Origin: Acetobacteraceae bacterium
GTDB lineage: Bacteria > Pseudomonadota > Alphaproteobacteria > Acetobacterales > Acetobacteraceae
Direction: 5' to 3'
DNA length: 64,000 nt
Assembly: GCA_024280945.1 (NCBI GenBank)
Contig: JAMXLO010000028.1
Location: 1-64,000 of the forward strand
Shown: piece by piece, positions 60,092 through 64,000 of the stretch
Position numbering within the stretch: position 1 is the first letter of the stretch
Layout: each line of letters begins with the position of its first letter
Notes under the pieces: model-generated
The model's input: the letters and a program-made list of their open reading frames with translations, nothing else
What the model was told of the DNA's origin: nothing
Database searches by the model: none
Program-made: the position numbers and the translations under genes

Positions 60092-60320
60092 AAGCGGTGG
60101 CTCCCTTGCTATGTGAGCGGGAGCACGGTCGCGTCTCTCAGCCGCCGACGCCCAAGGACCGTTGCCGGCGATTGACTTATATAGGCCACCGCACACTCAA
60201 GTGCGACACTGGACAGCAACGCGTGTCCGTGAGCCAATGCATGTATCGCCAGCCACGGCCAACCGGGACGCTGGCGGCTGAGAGAGACGAGAGCTCCCCC
60301 TGAACCACTGGAGGGGGCAC

Positions 60321-60734
60321 TTGGCACCTCAGACAGCACCGAGCTCATTGCAGTCTGCCGAACCAGCCGGGCGGCGAGCACGGCTCTACCGGTTCTATCT
60401 GCTGCGGGCCGACGATCACATCGCGCGCCGGCGGGAAGACTGCTTTGCCGACGACGTGGCGGCGATGGCTGCCGCGAGATGCGTGATGGGTGACTATCCC
60501 GGTGTGGAGATCTGGTGCGAGAGACGCAAAGTCATCACGCTGTCCCGCGACGAGGCCGAGCGGCTGGAGCCACCGCGAAGGACCATTCGAGCAACCCAGC
60601 TGATCGATCGCAATCACCGCCTGCTGCAGCTAGCAGCGCAGATGTGTGGCCGCACCGATGCGTTGCGCGCGCGGCAGACCGCGCGGCAGCATAGCCATTG
60701 GGCGACGCTGACCTGGCAGCTTCGCCGCGGCTGA
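60321..60734 (+). CDS. Small hypothetical protein
   Basis: 137 residues from TTG 60321, preceded by GGAGGGG. The segment RFYLLRADDHIARRREDCFADDVAAMAAARCVMGDYPGVEIWCERRKVITLS matches a class of short alphaproteobacterial proteins that I know only as hypotheticals. No membrane helix. The function is unknown; the C-terminal part is basic. Confidence 0.58.
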   Translation: MAPQTAPSSLQSAEPAGRRARLYRFYLLRADDHIARRREDCFADDVAAMAAARCVMGDYPGVEIWCERRKVITLSRDEAERLEPPRRTIRATQLIDRNHRLLQLAAQMCGRTDALRARQTARQHSHWATLTWQLRRG

Positions 60735-60822
60735 CCAGCTCGCCGTGTCGCCGATTGGCCAGCTAATAGCGTCGGTTGAGGCGGCTCTTCACGCAGGCTG
60801 GGCTTCCGGTGGATGAAGATAT

Positions 60823-61044
60823 CTAACCTTCGCCGGCCTCGGGGTCGGACCGCTGGAGAGGGATGGGTTGCGGCGCGGGTTCGAGCGCGGCGGCTCTGGC
60901 CTCCAGTTCTTCGGCGAACTCGATGAGGTGGCGGATGACCTGCTGATCGAGAATGTTCCGCGCGAGCCGTCGCGCGCGGGCCGCCATGTCGCGCAGGCCC
61001 GAGGGGGTCTCCGTGCGTCGGTTCGGGACATTGCCACTCGGCAT
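60823..61044 (-). CDS. Small helical protein
   Basis: 73 residues from ATG 61044 after GAGGTGAGGG. LRDMAARARRLARNILDQQVIRHLIEFAEELEARAAALE is a compact helical segment that recurs in many short alphaproteobacterial hypotheticals. No function known. Reads away from the following reductase gene's end. Confidence 0.55.
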   Translation of the reverse strand: MPSGNVPNRRTETPSGLRDMAARARRLARNILDQQVIRHLIEFAEELEARAAALEPAPQPIPLQRSDPEAGEG

Positions 61045-61146
61045 CCCTCACCTCATGCGAAACTGTCTCTCAACGTACATAGGACGACAGAGGCGGGACC
61101 CGGCAGTCCTCGGGCGTTCAAATTGAAGCGCGCATTGTCGCCGCAC

Positions 61147-62157
61147 CTATTGCGGCACGCCCTTGGTGGTCGAGTACTCGAAGTGCAGCGCCTCTCCGGG
61201 ATGCACCACGCCGAAGATGGCGTGGGCTGCAATTGCAGCTTCGCTGAATCCCTGCAGGATCAGCTTCAGCTTCCCTGGGTAATTGACGACGTCGCCGATT
61301 GCGAAGACGCCAGGCATCGAGGTCTGGCAGGTCGAAGGGTCGATCTTCACGTGGTGCAGCTCGCTATCGAGCCCCCAGGCAGCGATTGGGCCGAGATCCA
61401 TCGACAGGCCGAAGAATGGCAGCAGGACGTCGGCCGAAAGCAGTCGCGTGTCGCCTCGCATTGTCGCCACTTCGACATGCTGCAGTTCGCCATTGGCGCC
61501 ATGCAGCGCGTGAAGCTGGTACGGCACCACCATCTCGATCTCGCCACTTTGCGCCGCTGCATCGAGTTGCGCCGCGCTTTCCGGTGCAGCACGGAACTTC
61601 GGCCGCCGATGCACCACCGCGACCTGCGCGATGTCACGCAGCGCCAGCGCCCAGTCCACCGCCGAATCGCCGCCACCGGCGATGACGATGCGTTTGCTGC
61701 GCAGATCCTCTCGGCGCCGCACGTAGTATTGCACCGCTCCCGATGCCTCGTACGCGGCCAGCCCGTCGAGCGGTGGCCGGTTGGGACCGAACGCGCCCGC
61801 ACCAGCCGCAATCAGCACTGCCTTGGCGCGCACGGAGTCGCCCTGATCGGTGGTCAGGACGAAGTTGCGCGGTTCACCGGCCAAGCCGGTTACGCGGCGA
61901 CCCAGCAGAAGTGGCGCATGAAACGGCGCGATTTGGCGCTCTAGCTGCGCGATCAACGCGCCGGCGTGGATCGCCGGGTGGGCGGGGATGTCGTAGATCG
62001 GCTTTTCCGGATACAGCGCCACGCATTGTCCGCCCACTTCGGACAACGCATCGATCAGGACGCTGGACAGTTTCAGCATGCCCAGTTCGAACACCGCGAA
62101 CAGCCCGACCGGGCCGGCGCCGACGATCGCCACGTCGGTCTCGATCTCGCTTGCCAT
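61147..62157 (-). CDS. Ferredoxin/flavodoxin-NADP+ reductase, thioredoxin-reductase-like type
   Basis: 336 residues from ATG 62157. FAD site VAIVGAGPVGLFAVFELGMLKL, then VGGQCVALYPEKPIYDIPAHP; NADP site RIVIAGGGDSAVDWALAL; C-terminal GVFAIGDVVNYPGKLKLILQGFSEAAIAAH. This matches the type-2 FNR of Rhodopseudomonas and Bacillus (YumC), which lacks the TrxR active-site Cys pair. It may supply electrons to ferredoxin-dependent oxygenases. Divergent from tsaE. Confidence 0.92.
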   Translation of the reverse strand: MASEIETDVAIVGAGPVGLFAVFELGMLKLSSVLIDALSEVGGQCVALYPEKPIYDIPAHPAIHAGALIAQLERQIAPFHAPLLLGRRVTGLAGEPRNFVLTTDQGDSVRAKAVLIAAGAGAFGPNRPPLDGLAAYEASGAVQYYVRRREDLRSKRIVIAGGGDSAVDWALALRDIAQVAVVHRRPKFRAAPESAAQLDAAAQSGEIEMVVPYQLHALHGANGELQHVEVATMRGDTRLLSADVLLPFFGLSMDLGPIAAWGLDSELHHVKIDPSTCQTSMPGVFAIGDVVNYPGKLKLILQGFSEAAIAAHAIFGVVHPGEALHFEYSTTKGVPQ

Positions 62158-62220
62158 GCGACGCGGTCTTAGCGGATGAGGCGGTTGTCCGCGACTCCGG
62201 CGCTCGGGCAAATTGCCGGC

Positions 62221-62676
62221 ATGTCCGCCGCGACGCGATTGATCGAGCTGCCCAGACTGGCGGCGACAGAGGCACTGGCGGCCGCGGTTGCTGCGCTGGC
62301 GCGGTCGGGGGACGTGATTCTGCTGGAAGGGCCGTTGGGTGCGGGCAAGAGCGCATTCGCGCGTGCATTTCTGCGGGCCGCAAGCGGCGATCCGGCGTTG
62401 GACGTGCCAAGTCCCACGTTCACCTTGGTGCAGAGCTACGACACGCAAATCGGCACGGTGCATCACTTCGATCTCTGGCGACTGGATGGGCCGGCCGGCA
62501 TCGCCGAACTCGGCTGGCAGGAGGCGCGGGACGGCATTACGCTCGTGGAATGGCCTGACCGGCTTGGCCCGCTTCGTCCCGATGATGCACTCCGCATAAC
62601 GCTCGACATCAACGGTGAAGAAACCCGGCGTGCTTTACTCTCGGGCTGGGCGGATCGGTTGGAAAGGATCGTATGA
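62221..62676 (+). CDS. tsaE: TsaE, tRNA threonylcarbamoyladenosine ATPase
   Basis: 151 residues, ATG 62221. Walker A LEGPLGAGKSAFARAFL, SPTFTLVQSYDT and HHFDLWRLDGPAGIAELGWQE, then LVEWPDRLG. TsaE works with TsaB and TsaD to make the universal t6A modification of ANN-decoding tRNAs. Overlaps murU by 4 bp. The expected sugar kinase (AmgK) that usually lies between them is absent here. Confidence 0.93.
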   Translation: MSAATRLIELPRLAATEALAAAVAALARSGDVILLEGPLGAGKSAFARAFLRAASGDPALDVPSPTFTLVQSYDTQIGTVHHFDLWRLDGPAGIAELGWQEARDGITLVEWPDRLGPLRPDDALRITLDINGEETRRALLSGWADRLERIV

Positions 62677-63419
62677 CCCGGCGTGCCATGCTGCTTGCTG
62701 CCGGCCTTGGGACAAGGATGCGGCCACTCACCGACCGCATGCCAAAGCCGCTGTTGCCGTTGGGCGGGAAGGCCCTGATCGACCATGCGCTGGACCGGCT
62801 GGACGAGGCGGGCGTCGACACGGTGGTGGTCAACGCGCACTGGCAGGCCGACCAGTTGGCCGCGTACCTGGAGCGCCGCGGGGAGCGCCGCGGGGAGCGC
62901 CGCAATCGCCCGCGCACGGTGCTGCTGCGCGAGCCGGTGCTGCTCGACACCGGCGGCAGCGTCAAGGCGGCGCTTGACCTGCTGGGGCCAGAGCCGTTCT
63001 TCGTCCTAAACGGCGACGCGTTCTGGCTTGATGGGACACGGCCGGCACTTGCGCGGCTGGCGGCTGCATTCGAGCCCGCGAGCGCGGACGGCGTACTGCT
63101 GCTGCACCGTAGCTTTCAGGTGCATGGAGAGGTCGGTTTCGGCGACTTTGCGCTCGACGCTGGCGGCACGCTGCGTCGGCGGCGAGAGCGCGAGATCGTG
63201 CCGTATGTCTACGCCGGCCTCCAGATCATCGCGCCGACATTGCTGGCGGAGATGCCCGGCGGCAGGTTCAGTATGAACATGGCGTGGGATGCGGCGCTCA
63301 GTCGGGGCCGGCTACGCGGCGTGGTGCATGACGGCCTGTGGTTCCACCTCTCCACCCCGGCGGACCTGTCTGAGGCCGAGAGCATCCTCCAGGCGCGACT
63401 GACAGGAGACACGCGGTGA
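62673..63419 (+). CDS. murU: Nucleotidyltransferase, MurNAc-1-phosphate uridylyltransferase type
   Basis: 248 residues, ATG overlapping tsaE. Nucleotide-binding LLAAGLGTRMRPLTDRMPKPLLPLGGKALIDHAL and FFVLNGDAFW match MurU of the peptidoglycan-recycling route, which uses a kinase partner not seen here. A 12-bp direct repeat (62871-62903) codes for ERRGERRGERR. The UTP-glucose-type relatives are similar, so substrate is inferred from gene order. Confidence 0.87.
   Translation: MTRRAMLLAAGLGTRMRPLTDRMPKPLLPLGGKALIDHALDRLDEAGVDTVVVNAHWQADQLAAYLERRGERRGERRNRPRTVLLREPVLLDTGGSVKAALDLLGPEPFFVLNGDAFWLDGTRPALARLAAAFEPASADGVLLLHRSFQVHGEVGFGDFALDAGGTLRRRREREIVPYVYAGLQIIAPTLLAEMPGGRFSMNMAWDAALSRGRLRGVVHDGLWFHLSTPADLSEAESILQARLTGDTR
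62871..62903 (+). repeat. 12-bp tandem repeat inside murU
   Basis: The unit GAGCGCCGCGGG occurs 2.75 times in the murU frame and adds ERRG repeats. The copy number can change by replication slippage without breaking the frame, so length variants between strains are expected. Confidence 0.85.
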
Positions 63420-64000
63420 CCCTGTTCACCATGCCGCCAGGCGTGTCGTTTCTGGATGCGATCGCCGAGGATTGGCTGCAACGCGCCGGTCCTGATCCAC
63501 TGGGCATCGCGCGTGGACTGATCCTGCTTCCGACCCGCCGCGCCGCCCGGGCCCTGGCCGAAGCATTCCTGTGCGCATCGAATGGCCGGCCGCTGCTGCT
63601 GCCGCGGATCACCGCCTTTGGTGGTTTGGACGAGGCGCCGTTGGCACTGACCGGCGGCCTCGACCTGCCCCCGGCTGTCGAGCCGGCGCGGCGCCTTGCA
63701 GCGCTGACCCAACTGATCTTGGAGATGCGCGGGGCCAATGGGACGCCTCGTACCGCCGACCGTGCCTGGCCGCTCGCGGCCGAACTGGCGGCGCTGATGG
63801 ACGAGGCCGAGCGGGCCGAAATCGACCTGGCGGCAAAGCTGCCGGAAGCCGCGGACCCGGACTACGCAGCGCATTGGGCGCAGACGCTGGAGTTCCTGCA
63901 CATCGTCACCGCGCATTGGCCGCAATGGTTGGCCGAGCAGGGACTGATGAACCCGACGGCACGCCTGGTCGCGCTGTTGAACGCGCAGGCGGCTGAGTGG
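63416..64000 (+). CDS. addB: AddB, helicase/nuclease subunit (N-terminal part)
   Basis: The first 195 residues start at GTG 63416, overlapping the murU stop with AGGAGA upstream, and run off the right edge. Sequence VSFLDAIAEDWLQRAG, GLILLPTRRAARALAEAFLCASNGRPLLLPRITAFG and WPLAAELAALMDEAERAEIDL matches alphaproteobacterial AddB. With AddA it processes DNA double-strand breaks for recombination. Confidence 0.88.
   Translation, partial: MTLFTMPPGVSFLDAIAEDWLQRAGPDPLGIARGLILLPTRRAARALAEAFLCASNGRPLLLPRITAFGGLDEAPLALTGGLDLPPAVEPARRLAALTQLILEMRGANGTPRTADRAWPLAAELAALMDEAERAEIDLAAKLPEAADPDYAAHWAQTLEFLHIVTAHWPQWLAEQGLMNPTARLVALLNAQAAEW

Noticed and set aside
1-64000. tRNA, rRNA, CRISPR, integrase or insertion-sequence features
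   Set aside because: I looked for repeat-spacer arrays, transposase/integrase proteins and tRNA-like folds and found none that I could support; only REP-like palindromes are present.

Overview
The window is about 64 kb of high-GC DNA packed with short-gap and overlapping genes. The best guess is the chromosome of an alphaproteobacterium, possibly of the Rhodospirillales/Acetobacteraceae type. That rests on the tsaE-murU-addB gene order, FNR/FixK-type boxes, a SoxR regulator carrying the iron-sulfur Cys cluster, and two families of REP-like palindromes that I recognise from alphaproteobacteria. I found no rRNA, tRNA, CRISPR array, prophage or insertion sequence. The taxonomic call is inference.

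Layout. (1) 1-8698, minus strand: the N-terminus of a ThDP enzyme at the edge, a secreted vanadium-haloperoxidase/PAP2-type protein, then a ring-cleavage operon. Read in its direction of transcription this operon encodes a VOC ring-cleavage dioxygenase, a RidA-type protein, an HpaH-type hydratase, a molybdenum hydroxylase large subunit, an HpaB-type hydroxylase and an RraA-type aldolase. (2) 8898-16201, mainly plus strand: a MetE-like protein, MmgE/PrpD, a class III CoA-transferase, a DMT permease, a dienelactone-hydrolase-like protein and a tandem pair of paralogous lipoproteins. (3) 16218-25375: a DUF35/thiolase-like pair, an MHS transporter, both subunits of a 3-oxoadipate-type CoA-transferase, and an orphan substrate-binding protein with a large hydrolase. 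(4) 25390-28952: soxR with a divergent VOC target gene and a near-perfect SoxR operator, an enolase-superfamily dehydratase and an enoyl-CoA hydratase. (5) 28989-35427: a TIGR03118 protein and a five-gene assimilatory sulfite-reduction operon in which siroheme synthesis is split into two genes ahead of cysJ and cysI.

(6) 35626-45666: a decayed TRIC/YicG channel gene, luciferase-like monooxygenases, an L,D-transpeptidase and a small membrane protein each preceded by an FNR/FixK-type box, an SDR, acetyltransferases, and a phthalate-type pair (Rieske oxygenase plus Pht5-like protein). (7) 45905-54036: a complete Liv-type ABC importer with an acyl-CoA synthetase gene inserted between its first ATPase and its permeases, ending in a PaaK-like protein whose usual P-loop is altered. 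(8) 54261-61044: small unknown genes, a methyltransferase, a second MmgE/PrpD and an AAHS-type aromatic-acid permease. (9) 61147-64000: ferredoxin/flavodoxin-NADP reductase, then housekeeping tsaE-murU-addB running off the edge.

Overall this is a catabolic region for aromatic and possibly N-containing aromatic acids. Uptake would be by Liv-type ABC, MHS, AAHS and DMT systems, and ring oxidation by molybdenum, Rieske, HpaB and luciferase-like enzymes. CoA chemistry would use acyl-CoA synthetase, CoA-transferases, a thiolase-like protein and hydratases. Substrates cannot be fixed from sequence alone.
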